DNA of 41,391 bases from COE1 sp964445375 (GTDB lineage Bacteria; Bacillota; Clostridia; Lachnospirales; Lachnospiraceae), in assembly GCA_964445375.1 (NCBI GenBank), contig CAYUKO010000012.1, positions 1 through 41,391 on the forward strand. Reading direction: 5' to 3'. The position numbers and the translations under genes were made by a program. Under the pieces are notes generated by a model. It made no database searches and had not been told where the DNA came from. It worked only from the letters and a program-made list of their open reading frames with translations. Below are positions 7,518 to 16,207 of the stretch, piece by piece (the stretch's first letter is position 1; each line of letters begins with the position of its first letter).

Positions 7518-8759
7518 TTGAAAGAAAATGTGTATAATATTAGGAAAAATAAAAGATTGTATTTTATTTTACCAACAGAAATTGTAGTTGATAAAGATAT
7601 TGATTTTTCCACATTCTCGGTTGCTATTATAGTACATTTATTTTATTTACATGATGTTGATAAGTACAAGAGATATTTGGCTGATATTCCCGAAGATATT
7701 GATATATATATAGTATCTTCTGTTCCAGAGGTTCTTGATTTGTTTTCAGAAAGCAGGTATATACGAATTCAAAAAGAGAATAGGGGAAGAGATGTAAGTG
7801 CGTTATTAGTATCTTGTAAAAATATTATAAATAAGTATGATTATGTTTGTTTTATACATGACAAAAAGGAAAAAGATGAAAGAATAGCAAGTGATGTAAA
7901 ACAGTGGAATGAAAGTTTATGGACTAATACAATAGCAAATGAAAATTATATTAGGAATGTATTAGGTGTGTTGAATCGAAATAGTAGCATAGGAATATTA
8001 GCGCCTCCAGAACCTGCAAGTTGGGCTTGGGACATTTGGGGAGAAATGTTTTGGCAAAATAATTATGAAAATACTAAGAAGTTTTGTGATGATTTGTCTT
8101 TGGATTATTCTATAGATCCTCATATTCCACCAATAACAATAGGAACAGTTCTTTGGTTTAAATCAAAAGCGTTGGAAAAAATGTTTGCCATAGAATGGAA
8201 GTATGAAGATTTTATGTGTGAGCCATTGCCTAATGATGGAACAAATAGTCATGCGATTGAAAGATCTTTTGCATATTTTGCGCAAGATGCAGGATATGAA
8301 ACAGGAACAATTCTTACTAAGAACTATGCTGAAATGCAAATTGCATTATTAAGCCATGGAATGGGAAAAGCATTATCTGTATTTCGCAAAGTATGGGGAT
8401 TTAATTCATTAGAAGTTCTTGAAAGATTTGAACAAGAGATAACAGATAACAGTAAACTAGCACAATTTTTAGATGCAAATAATAATGATATATATATGTA
8501 CGGTGCAGGAAAAGTAGGCAGAGATTGTTTGAGAGTGATAAGGAGATTGGGATGTGAACCAAAGGCCGTGTTAGTATCTCAAAAGCAAGGACAACAAGAT
8601 ACAATGGATCATTTACCTATAATAGGCATTAATGAAGTTGATATAGATAAATCATATGGTATAGTTGTATCTGTAGGCTTAGGCTTACAAGCAGAGGTGG
8701 TTAAATTACTAAAAAGTAGAGGAATAAATAATTACATTTGTTTCTTGGAAAATAGGTAA
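7518..8759 (+). CDS. RgpF-like rhamnan synthesis protein with C-terminal Rossmann-like module
   Basis: About 413 residues. Residues about 30-310 match the RgpF family (Pfam PF05045), glycosyltransferases known from rhamnose-glucose and rhamnan polysaccharide synthesis: VAIIVHLFYLHDVDKY, ENRGRDVSALL, YDYVCFIHDKK and the conserved GTVLWFKSKAL. Residues about 325-410 are the recurring Rossmann-like module, here at the C-terminus (DIYMYGAGKVGRDCL, CEPKAVLVS, YGIVVSVGLG). GAGGGAG (7501-7507) could serve TTG 7512 or TTG 7518; spacing favours 7518. The gene suggests that the backbone or a side chain contains rhamnose, which fits the rhamnosidase at 35721. Confidence 0.8.
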   Translation: MKENVYNIRKNKRLYFILPTEIVVDKDIDFSTFSVAIIVHLFYLHDVDKYKRYLADIPEDIDIYIVSSVPEVLDLFSESRYIRIQKENRGRDVSALLVSCKNIINKYDYVCFIHDKKEKDERIASDVKQWNESLWTNTIANENYIRNVLGVLNRNSSIGILAPPEPASWAWDIWGEMFWQNNYENTKKFCDDLSLDYSIDPHIPPITIGTVLWFKSKALEKMFAIEWKYEDFMCEPLPNDGTNSHAIERSFAYFAQDAGYETGTILTKNYAEMQIALLSHGMGKALSVFRKVWGFNSLEVLERFEQEITDNSKLAQFLDANNNDIYMYGAGKVGRDCLRVIRRLGCEPKAVLVSQKQGQQDTMDHLPIIGINEVDIDKSYGIVVSVGLGLQAEVVKLLKSRGINNYICFLENR

Positions 8760-8812
8760 TTATTTAGGAAAGTTATATATTTGCATTGACACTTGAGAAA
8801 GTAGAGAAGAGT

Positions 8813-10282
8813 ATGAAAATTATTATTTTTGGATTGGGAAAAATATTTAAGGAAAATGAAAGTAATATTGATATTAATGACGTAGTATGTTTTATGGATA
8901 ATGGAACATCTTTATTGTATTCAAATTTATTTGGTAAGCCAGTTTTGCCACCTTTTAGAATACAAGAATTTTCATTTGATTATGTTGTAATATTTAACCA
9001 GAAAAATAGCAAAGATATACATGATCAATTACTGGAATTAGGGATTGCTGACAAAAAAATTATTAGTTGGCAGTATTATTTATACTTTTTGAAGTGGTCA
9101 ATTAGAAGTTGTAGTCGAGATTGTCTAAGGATATTACCAACATTATTTAGTCAATTTTCTTTTAAACGTGTTTTGGATATAAATGGAGGAATGGTAGAAA
9201 ATTGCTTTCATGTAAATATGGCTCATTTAATAGATAAGCTTGATATTGTTGATAATTATGAGTTTTCAAAACATGAGAAAACATTTTATCGCAATCGTTT
9301 GCTTACATTAGAAACTTCAGAGTATTATGATGCTATTACTTTTTTTGATTTTTTTCGTAATTATGATGTAAATACTTTTCTTCAAATCTTTAAGAAATCA
9401 TTTCAATTATCACGTTATGTAATTGTGTCTATTCCTTATCCTTATCCAGAACCATTTACAGAATGGGCTGAGTTTGACTATAGTCAGTTGGGAAAAGTAA
9501 AGATTTTTTTATGTAAAACTGTAAAGCTAATTATCATTGATAAAAAGAAAGAGATAGAACATAAGGATATTGCTATATACACAGTCACGCATAAAGTTTT
9601 TTCACCAATTCAGAATTCACTCTATATTCCTATTTTTGCTGGTAAGGATAATAACAATGAGATGAATATTCAAGGAGATGCAACGGGGGATAATATAGCA
9701 GAGTTAAATTCGATAATTAATGAGTGTACTACTCTTTATTGGATTTGGAAAAATACAAAACAAAAATATATTGGCTTGTGTCATTATAGGAGATATTTTT
9801 CACTAGGGTTGGAAAATAGTCTTGATGATTTTGGAATACTTGATGACCAATATATCGATCAATATCTTGAAGATTGTGATATGATTGTTGCAGAAGCGGT
9901 CACAACGTATCCTTTTTCGATAAAAGACCGATTAAAACTGAATGTTTGCAAGGAAGCCTTTGAGCAAGGGTATACTTTAGTAAGAAATATTATAAAACAG
10001 AAATATCCAGAATATATAGATGATTTTGATATCTTTTTCGAAAGAGATATCTTATATCCTTGTAATATGTTTATTGCTTCAAGAGAAATTATGGACAAGT
10101 ATTGTAACTGGCTATTTGATATTATAATAGATGCTTCTCGAGCAATTGATGTAAGTAAATTTGACATATATAGTAGAAGAATAATAGGATTTATGGCAGA
10201 GCGGTTACTCACTTTATGGATAGTGCATAATGGCATTAAAGTAAAAGAAGTTCCAATTATAATGAAAAACTTTGAGGAATAG
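8813..10282 (+). CDS. Rossmann-like module, methyltransferase-like middle, DUF4422 glycosyltransferase-like protein
   Basis: About 489 residues, a paralogue of the gene at 1161. Residues 1-90 are the recurring Rossmann-like module (MKIIIFGLGKIF, VVCFMDNG, FDYVVIFNQK). Residues about 110-240 look like a degraded SAM-methyltransferase fold (RVLDINGG, YYDAITFFDFF, SRYVIVSIPYPYP) without a clear glycine-rich binding loop. Residues about 250-485 are DUF4422 (IAIYTVTHKVF, NECTTLYWIWKN, IGLCHYRRYF). The frame is open from TTG 8786, but the module begins at ATG 8813 in the relatives, and GAGAAGAG stands just upstream. Its substrate is unknown; the paired DUF4422 genes may add two sugars of the same repeat. 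Confidence 0.75.
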   Translation: MKIIIFGLGKIFKENESNIDINDVVCFMDNGTSLLYSNLFGKPVLPPFRIQEFSFDYVVIFNQKNSKDIHDQLLELGIADKKIISWQYYLYFLKWSIRSCSRDCLRILPTLFSQFSFKRVLDINGGMVENCFHVNMAHLIDKLDIVDNYEFSKHEKTFYRNRLLTLETSEYYDAITFFDFFRNYDVNTFLQIFKKSFQLSRYVIVSIPYPYPEPFTEWAEFDYSQLGKVKIFLCKTVKLIIIDKKKEIEHKDIAIYTVTHKVFSPIQNSLYIPIFAGKDNNNEMNIQGDATGDNIAELNSIINECTTLYWIWKNTKQKYIGLCHYRRYFSLGLENSLDDFGILDDQYIDQYLEDCDMIVAEAVTTYPFSIKDRLKLNVCKEAFEQGYTLVRNIIKQKYPEYIDDFDIFFERDILYPCNMFIASREIMDKYCNWLFDIIIDASRAIDVSKFDIYSRRIIGFMAERLLTLWIVHNGIKVKEVPIIMKNFEE

Positions 10283-10313
10283 AAAAGGCAGATAATTATT
10301 GGAGAAATGAATT

Positions 10314-12548
10314 ATGGAAAAAATAGAACAATTGATATATGAAATGCCACAGGCGATTTTGAATTGGTATGGTTTTGAAGAAGGACGTTCTGTATTGTAT
10401 GTATATGATGGAAATAGTAGTTTAAGTAGACTGTTTCAAAATAGAAGATTACAGGTTACATGTGCATCAATAGATGAAATATTAAAAGATGAATTCAATG
10501 TGGGGTTTAAGAATAGCTTTGACTATATTGTAGCTATCGGCATTATTGAAAAGTGTAAAGATTCAGTACATTTTTTATCCATTTGCAGAAAATTAATCAG
10601 TGACCATGGAATATTATTATTGGGAACAGATAATAGATTAGGATTAAAATATTTTTGTGGAGAGAGAGATCCTTTTACACATGGGTGTTTTGATGGAATT
10701 GAAGGATACCGAAAGGTGATGTCGCAGCGCTGGGATAATAATATTCAAGGAAGATGTTATTCTAAGTTTGAAATATGCGAACTTCTTAAAAAAAGCGACT
10801 GGTTGAATATAAAGTCTTATTCAGTTATGCCTAATATGGATTATCCACAATTGATTTATGCAGATGATTATTTGCCAAATGAAGAGTTGAATACACGTTA
10901 TTTTCCTTTGTACCATAATCCAGATACAGTTTTTTTAGAAGAGGAATTTCTTTACACTAGTTTAATTCAAAACGGGTTGTTTCATGGAATGGCAAATAGT
11001 TTTTTGTTTGAGTGTTCTATTAAAGGTATATATTCAGATGTAAAGCACGTGACAATTTCGATGGATAGAGGACATGAAGATTCTCTTGCTACAATAGTGA
11101 AAGGTAATGGAACAGTTGAAAAAGTTGCATTATATTCTGAAGGTTTACATAAAATAAATAATTTGATGGATAATGCTTCTTATTTGACAGAACATGGAAT
11201 TTCATTAGTACCGGCAAAAGTGGAAGACAATAAATATGTTATGCCTTATGTACAAGGGGAAATAGGGGTTAGTTATTTACAAAATTTATTACATGAAGAT
11301 AAAGATAGATTTATTGAAGAGATGGACAAATTTCGAAATCTTATTCTTGGGTCATCAGAACATATTGAGGAGTCAGAAGAAGATGGAATTATTTTAGAAA
11401 GGGGATATTTGGATTTAGTTCCGTTAAATTGTTTTCACGTAGATAATCAATTTATATTTTATGATCAGGAATTTTTTGAAGAAAATTATCCTGCAAATGC
11501 GATAATTTTTAGAGCGTTAGTGATTGCATATGGAAGTGATTCTAAAAGGGAAGCTATTTTACCACACACCTTTTTTTGGAAGAGATATGGATTAGAGAAA
11601 AAAATAGATTATTGGCAAGAATTATCTTTAAAATTTACAGAAAAACTAAGACATCAAAAAGAACTAAAAGATTTTAATAAAAAATATCATAGAGATTTAC
11701 AGATTGTTGAAAGAAATAGAAATAAATTGAATTATGCAATATCAGATTACGAAGATATTGTGTTAAATCCTTTTCAAAATCTCAAAGATAAAAAGTTATT
11801 TATTTTTGGCTCAGGTAAATTTGCTTCAAAATTTATTGCAATGTATAGACATGATTATCCGATTGATGGAATATTGGATAACAATACTGCAAAATGGGGA
11901 ACAACTTATGAAGGATATGCAATTATGAATCCATTGATTTTAATGCAGATGAATCCTAAGGAATATAAAGTAATAATTTGTGTAAAGGATTATAAACCCA
12001 TATTGCAGCAACTAAAGAATATGGGCGTGCGGAATATTGGAACTTATGATATGGATCGTGTTTATCCGGGCAGACAGGCATTGGCAATTCCTCAAACATA
12101 TTGTCCAGATGGTAAGCAAAAGAAGTATCATATTGGATATATAGCAGGTGTGTTTGATTTGTTCCATCTTGGACATTTAAATATGTTTAAACGTGCTAAG
12201 GAACAGTGTGATTATTTGATAGTGGGTGTTGTTTCAGATGCTGGAGTTCGCCATTTTAAGAAAACAGAGCCGTATGTGCCATTTGATGAACGCATTGAGA
12301 TGGTTCGTTCTTGTAGATATGTGGACGAGGTCGTTGAGATACCATTCTTTTATAGAGGAACAAAAGAAGCATTTCAGAAATATCATTTTGATTGCCAGTT
12401 TTCTGGAAGTGATTATGTTAATGATCCAGGCTGGCTTGAAATGAAGAAGTATCTAGAAGATAATGGGGCTGAAATGGTCTTCTTCCCTTATACACAGCAG
12501 ACAAGCTCAACTAAGATAAAAGCGTTAATAGAAAAAGGATTATTGTAG
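10314..12548 (+). CDS. methyltransferase-like / kinase-like / Rossmann / cytidylyltransferase fusion
   Basis: A 744-residue multidomain protein. Residues 20-235 resemble a SAM methyltransferase related to the N-terminus of the gene at 16208, but the binding loop is altered (VYDGNSSLS instead of E-x-G-x-G). Residues about 245-400 look like a protein or sugar kinase fold: N-lobe VEKVALYSEG, hinge MPYVQGE, catalytic loop with D367-x4-N372 (DLVPLN), and D384 in YDQEFF. Residues 493-580 are the recurring Rossmann-like module (KLFIFGSGKF, GILDNNTAKWG). Residues 605-740 are a TagD-type cytidylyltransferase with GVFDLFHLGHLN (HxGH at 618-621), PFDERIEMV and TSSTKIK; it would make a CDP-alditol or similar CDP-activated group for the LicD proteins. 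GGAGA precedes ATG 10314 by 8 bases. The stop is one base from the next start. Confidence 0.8.
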   Translation: MEKIEQLIYEMPQAILNWYGFEEGRSVLYVYDGNSSLSRLFQNRRLQVTCASIDEILKDEFNVGFKNSFDYIVAIGIIEKCKDSVHFLSICRKLISDHGILLLGTDNRLGLKYFCGERDPFTHGCFDGIEGYRKVMSQRWDNNIQGRCYSKFEICELLKKSDWLNIKSYSVMPNMDYPQLIYADDYLPNEELNTRYFPLYHNPDTVFLEEEFLYTSLIQNGLFHGMANSFLFECSIKGIYSDVKHVTISMDRGHEDSLATIVKGNGTVEKVALYSEGLHKINNLMDNASYLTEHGISLVPAKVEDNKYVMPYVQGEIGVSYLQNLLHEDKDRFIEEMDKFRNLILGSSEHIEESEEDGIILERGYLDLVPLNCFHVDNQFIFYDQEFFEENYPANAIIFRALVIAYGSDSKREAILPHTFFWKRYGLEKKIDYWQELSLKFTEKLRHQKELKDFNKKYHRDLQIVERNRNKLNYAISDYEDIVLNPFQNLKDKKLFIFGSGKFASKFIAMYRHDYPIDGILDNNTAKWGTTYEGYAIMNPLILMQMNPKEYKVIICVKDYKPILQQLKNMGVRNIGTYDMDRVYPGRQALAIPQTYCPDGKQKKYHIGYIAGVFDLFHLGHLNMFKRAKEQCDYLIVGVVSDAGVRHFKKTEPYVPFDERIEMVRSCRYVDEVVEIPFFYRGTKEAFQKYHFDCQFSGSDYVNDPGWLEMKKYLEDNGAEMVFFPYTQQTSSTKIKALIEKGLL

Positions 12549-12549
12549 G

Positions 12550-14160
12550 ATGATGAATAGACAATATAAGTTAGGCTATTATAGTGTTATTATAGATGAA
12601 TTAGAGTTGGAATTATATGACCATCTACGTGAATGCAGTAATATGTGTGAGCGTTTTGTGATAGGAATTCCGGATGATGTGATAATGGCACGTATATTTG
12701 GAGATGCTAAGAAGTATTCATGTGAGAAAACAAAAAGTTTGTTAATGGATTTACGTTGGGTAGATGATGTAATTATATTGGATCATGAGAACATCAGCCG
12801 ACAGAAGATTCAGGAACAGATTTCATATGATGTATGCTTTTATGGCTCCGAGTATGGTAAAGCATTTGAAGAAGACAAGCGTTTTATGGAGGAAAAGGGA
12901 GTTGTATTCCTGCCAGTTGTACCTAATAGACTTACAGGTACGTTGCAGGGAGATGCTTTAAAGATTGCTCTCGAGAATGTTCCGAAAGAGAAGAAGATTG
13001 TATTATTTGGTACAGGTGCTTATTTTGATTATTATATGAAGAATTATAGTAAGCGCTATAAACCTGCTTATGCAATTGATAATGCGTCAGATAAGTGGAA
13101 TACGAAGAAGGAAGGCGTATTGATTCAAAGCCCTGAGATTTTGAAACAGGAGAAGCAGGAAGATGTTCTGGTGATCATTTGTAGTAAAAATTATCAGGGA
13201 ATACTCGAACAGCTCAAAGGCATAGGAGATTATGACTATCGAACCATGCTGATTAACAACAAGATTGCGCTGTTGGATGAGTATGCAATTGCCAATAGGG
13301 ATGAGCAGAATTATTTAAGTAAGTCTCATGATATTTTAATTCATTTATTAAAAGAGTTTGATAGAGTTTGTGAAAAGTATGGACTGCATTATTATGTGAT
13401 TTGTGGTTCGTTAATAGGCATAATTCGACACAAGGATATGATTCCATGGGATGATGATGTTGATGTAGCTATGCCTAGAAGCGATTTTGATAAATTGAAG
13501 CAGATTGCAGCTCAGGAGTGGAATACAGATGAGTTTACGTTTCTGGACTATGATGAGTTAGGAAATGGAGCCTTTTTAGACTGTTTGCCAAGGCTTTTCT
13601 ATAATAAAGAGACATTACCTACAAAGGTATACGATAAGGTGGATGGCAAGGCGACAGCAGATGTAAAAAACAAAATGTTTGTGGATATTTACATTCTTGA
13701 TAATGCTGCAAAAAGTAATGCATTACATATGTTTGTTATGACATTGATGAAAGGTGTATATACTTTAAGCATGGGACATAGAGCGCCTATAAAATATGAA
13801 GAGTATGAGCGATTGCCAAAGCTGACGTTGGCAGTGATTAAATTGGCACACCTGGTAGGACGTTGTTTGCCTTTAAAACTTTTGGTATCTTTGTTTGAGA
13901 CATTGCGCAAATATGCAAATAAGAAACAATGTGATGATTTCTATATGGCTAATTGTGCAATTACCTGTATAGAAAGGCGATTCAAACAGGAATTTTTTAG
14001 AGAGGGCCAGAGAATGAAGATGAGGGAAATAGAAGTAACAGTCCCTTCTGATTATGATGGATTGTTGAATGCAATGGGTTATAAGAATTATATGCAATTT
14101 CCACCGATGTCAGTAAGAAAGCCTTCTCATTATTTTAATTCGGATATTATTATTTGGTAG
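12550..14160 (+). CDS. degenerate cytidylyltransferase-like / Rossmann / LicD phosphotransferase fusion
   Basis: A 536-residue protein. Residues 1-130 follow the fold of the preceding cytidylyltransferase (FVIGIPDDVIMARIFGD, VDDVIILDH, YDVCFYGSEYG), but the HxGH motif is absent (YYSVIIDELELELYDHL) and the ISTT-like motif is changed, so catalysis is unlikely there. Residues about 155-240 are the recurring Rossmann-like module (KIVLFGTGAYFD, PAYAIDNASDKW). Residues about 265-530 are LicD (Pfam PF04991), which transfers a phospho-substituent such as phosphocholine or phosphoglycerol from a CDP carrier to a glycan; YVICGSLIG and IPWDDDVDVAMP (D301-D303, D305) are intact. It directly follows the cytidylyltransferase gene with a one-base gap, which supports a make-and-transfer pair. 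Confidence 0.85.
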   Translation: MMNRQYKLGYYSVIIDELELELYDHLRECSNMCERFVIGIPDDVIMARIFGDAKKYSCEKTKSLLMDLRWVDDVIILDHENISRQKIQEQISYDVCFYGSEYGKAFEEDKRFMEEKGVVFLPVVPNRLTGTLQGDALKIALENVPKEKKIVLFGTGAYFDYYMKNYSKRYKPAYAIDNASDKWNTKKEGVLIQSPEILKQEKQEDVLVIICSKNYQGILEQLKGIGDYDYRTMLINNKIALLDEYAIANRDEQNYLSKSHDILIHLLKEFDRVCEKYGLHYYVICGSLIGIIRHKDMIPWDDDVDVAMPRSDFDKLKQIAAQEWNTDEFTFLDYDELGNGAFLDCLPRLFYNKETLPTKVYDKVDGKATADVKNKMFVDIYILDNAAKSNALHMFVMTLMKGVYTLSMGHRAPIKYEEYERLPKLTLAVIKLAHLVGRCLPLKLLVSLFETLRKYANKKQCDDFYMANCAITCIERRFKQEFFREGQRMKMREIEVTVPSDYDGLLNAMGYKNYMQFPPMSVRKPSHYFNSDIIIW

Positions 14161-14185
14161 TATATGTTTTTTAGGAGGAGTAATT

Positions 14186-15532
14186 ATGCAGAAGATTCAT
14201 CTTAAACATTTAGGTGGAATTAAGGAATTAGAACTTGATATCAAAGATTTTCATCTGCTGATTGGAGAACAGGGAACTGGAAAAAGTACAGTCGCAAAGG
14301 GAATTTATTACCTCAGAAATATAAAAAGTATGATTATAGATTATCTCTGTCAATTATATGAGACAGGACAATATAATGGTCAGCGTGTTAATAAGGAGTT
14401 TTATAGAGAGTTAAGTGGGGAATTAACACAAACCTTTATTTCTTTATTTGGTTATAGTAAGAATCTGGATGAAAGTCTGTATATGAAGTATTGGTTTAAT
14501 GACGAAATTTGGATAGAGGTCACATTGACAGGTGAGCAGCAATATGTGACAACGCAATTCTCATTAAAGCTAACCCAAAAAATAAAAAAGTTACAAACAG
14601 AAGTACTAAACCTTTATCGACAGAAAGCAAAGTCACCGGCTTCGTTAACTTTAGTATTTGCCAGCAAGGAACGTTCACGTAATTATGGACGGATAACGGA
14701 TGAAGTGAATTGTATTTTTGAAGATGATAAAGAAACTTATTATATTCCGGCAGGAAGAAGTATGTTAACGCTTCTTGCAAATAGCAGATCAATTGTGAGA
14801 AATGAAGATGATAACGTAAATTTAGATTTGATTACGAAGAGATTTATGCTACAGATTGATGCGTTGGCTGGGGTATTTTCAGATGGAATAGCAGGGGTTC
14901 ATAAGTATTATCCGGGAAGTGAGAAGAATATAGATGTAGATAAAGTGTCATCTATGCTTATTCACTTTTTAAAAGGTGATTTTTTATTTGAGAGTGGTCG
15001 TGAGTATTTTGTTATTAATGAAAATAACAGAATACCGATTAATTTTGCCTCATCAGGGCAGCAAGAAGTTTTATGGCTGTTAAATCAGTTATATATTTTA
15101 CTCTTAAAGAAAGAAAAAGCATTTGTGATTATTGAGGAACCAGAAGCACATTTGTATCCATATTTACAAAGAGATGTAATAGAATTTATATCTTATTTCA
15201 TGAATACAACGAAAAGTGCGGTATTTATTACAACTCACAGTCCATATGTTTTAACAAGTATTAATATTTTGTATTGTGCAGGAAAGAAGATTAAGGAATT
15301 ACCACAATATAAAGAAAAAGTAGATGAAATTATTGGATTCAATAAAGCTATCTTACCAGATGCATTAGCTGCATATAAAATTGATACAGATGGAGCATTT
15401 GTAGATTTAATTGAACGTGATATGCAGGAGATTAATACAGAAATAATTGATGAAGTTTCAGATGAAATTAATCAAAAATACATGGATTTACTTTGGTTAC
15501 GGTCGGAAGAAGAGGATACGATGGATGAGTAA
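14186..15532 (+). CDS. AAA family ATPase (OLD/RecF-like), probable defence ATPase
   Basis: A 448-residue SMC/OLD-like ATPase of the AAA_15/AAA_21 type. Walker A is GEQGTGKST (27-35), the ABC-like signature region is FASSGQQEV near 290-297, Walker B is VIIEEPEAH (314-322), and the H-motif is TTHSP with H351. A long insertion between Walker A and the signature contains YIPAGRSMLTLL. There is no coiled-coil long enough for a true SMC. A very strong GGAGGAG site lies before the ATG. The gene overlaps the nuclease-like gene downstream by 8 bases, a typical two-gene defence layout in which the ATPase senses or gates a nuclease. The ATPase family also serves other roles, so the defence role is inferred from the partner and context. 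Confidence 0.8.
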   Translation: MQKIHLKHLGGIKELELDIKDFHLLIGEQGTGKSTVAKGIYYLRNIKSMIIDYLCQLYETGQYNGQRVNKEFYRELSGELTQTFISLFGYSKNLDESLYMKYWFNDEIWIEVTLTGEQQYVTTQFSLKLTQKIKKLQTEVLNLYRQKAKSPASLTLVFASKERSRNYGRITDEVNCIFEDDKETYYIPAGRSMLTLLANSRSIVRNEDDNVNLDLITKRFMLQIDALAGVFSDGIAGVHKYYPGSEKNIDVDKVSSMLIHFLKGDFLFESGREYFVINENNRIPINFASSGQQEVLWLLNQLYILLLKKEKAFVIIEEPEAHLYPYLQRDVIEFISYFMNTTKSAVFITTHSPYVLTSINILYCAGKKIKELPQYKEKVDEIIGFNKAILPDALAAYKIDTDGAFVDLIERDMQEINTEIIDEVSDEINQKYMDLLWLRSEEEDTMDE

Positions 15533-16151
15533 AAAGAAGGCGAAAGAGGTAACAGATAAAAGTATGGTTAGTATGCTGCCATTTGGGCAGTATAATGAGC
15601 AATTTGAACTTTTACAGAATGGACGTACGTATATATTAGAGGATAAGAAATCAGAGCAAAATTCATATATTCCAGTAAAAATTTGTGATGAGAATGTATA
15701 TATGAGTGAGCCGGATGGAAAATTGATTCCTGAAAAAATAGAAGGGCAGCATAAATGTGACTATTTATTATATTGTATGAATCAGCCACAGGCGTGTTAT
15801 GTTGAACTGAAAGGCAAGAATATTAGTACGAAGAAAGATTATAATCCATATGACCAGATTATTGATACAAGGAATTATTTAAAAAAGTTACCAGAGTTTA
15901 AAAGTTTATTTACGAAAGAGGTAGAAAGTCATGCATTTATTGTTTCACCGGAACAGCAAAAGATTCCGCGAGGAATTGAAATGAAACAGCGTGAACTTTT
16001 GAGAGAATTAATAAGATATCAAAAGAAACCAGAGCAAGCAAAGGAATATATACATTACGTAAAGGTAACGCCATCTGATAGATACAGCGATAAAAACGAA
16101 AAGATTATTTGTTCCGCCAAGAATCCTTTGCCGATACCATATAAAAAGTAG
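15525..16151 (+). CDS. small PD-(D/E)xK nuclease-like protein paired with the AAA ATPase
   Basis: A 208-residue protein that I do not recognise as a named family. Residues 75-120 have the pattern of a PD-(D/E)xK nuclease core: D79 in CDYLLYC, a short gap, then E94-L-K96 in CYVELKGKN, followed by Q111 in YDQIIDTRNYL, the place where many of these nucleases carry a helix with Gln. The N-terminal 70 residues are polar and the C-terminus is basic. The start at ATG 15525 overlaps the ATPase end by 8 bases and has AGAGGA upstream; the longer frame from 15447 lies inside the ATPase gene. Likely effector of the pair (inference). Confidence 0.7.
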   Translation: MSKKKAKEVTDKSMVSMLPFGQYNEQFELLQNGRTYILEDKKSEQNSYIPVKICDENVYMSEPDGKLIPEKIEGQHKCDYLLYCMNQPQACYVELKGKNISTKKDYNPYDQIIDTRNYLKKLPEFKSLFTKEVESHAFIVSPEQQKIPRGIEMKQRELLRELIRYQKKPEQAKEYIHYVKVTPSDRYSDKNEKIICSAKNPLPIPYKK

Positions 16152-16192
16152 AAGAAATTTGGTTATTTTTTGATTGTGTAAAGTAAGAAGAC

Positions 16193-16200
16193 AAGGAGAT
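16193..16200 (+). promoter_or_regulatory. ribosome binding site for a TTG start at 16208
   Basis: AAGGAGAT is 7 bases before TTG 16208. The ATG at 16201 directly after it is in a frame that stops after four codons, so the TTG is the likely start of the LicD fusion. Confidence 0.55.
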
Positions 16201-16207
16201 ATGTGGT

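Noticed and set aside
15447..15524. Longer start of the nuclease-like gene inside the ATPase gene
   Set aside because: The extra residues merely reread the ATPase C-terminus; ATG 15525 has a ribosome site and the usual short overlap.
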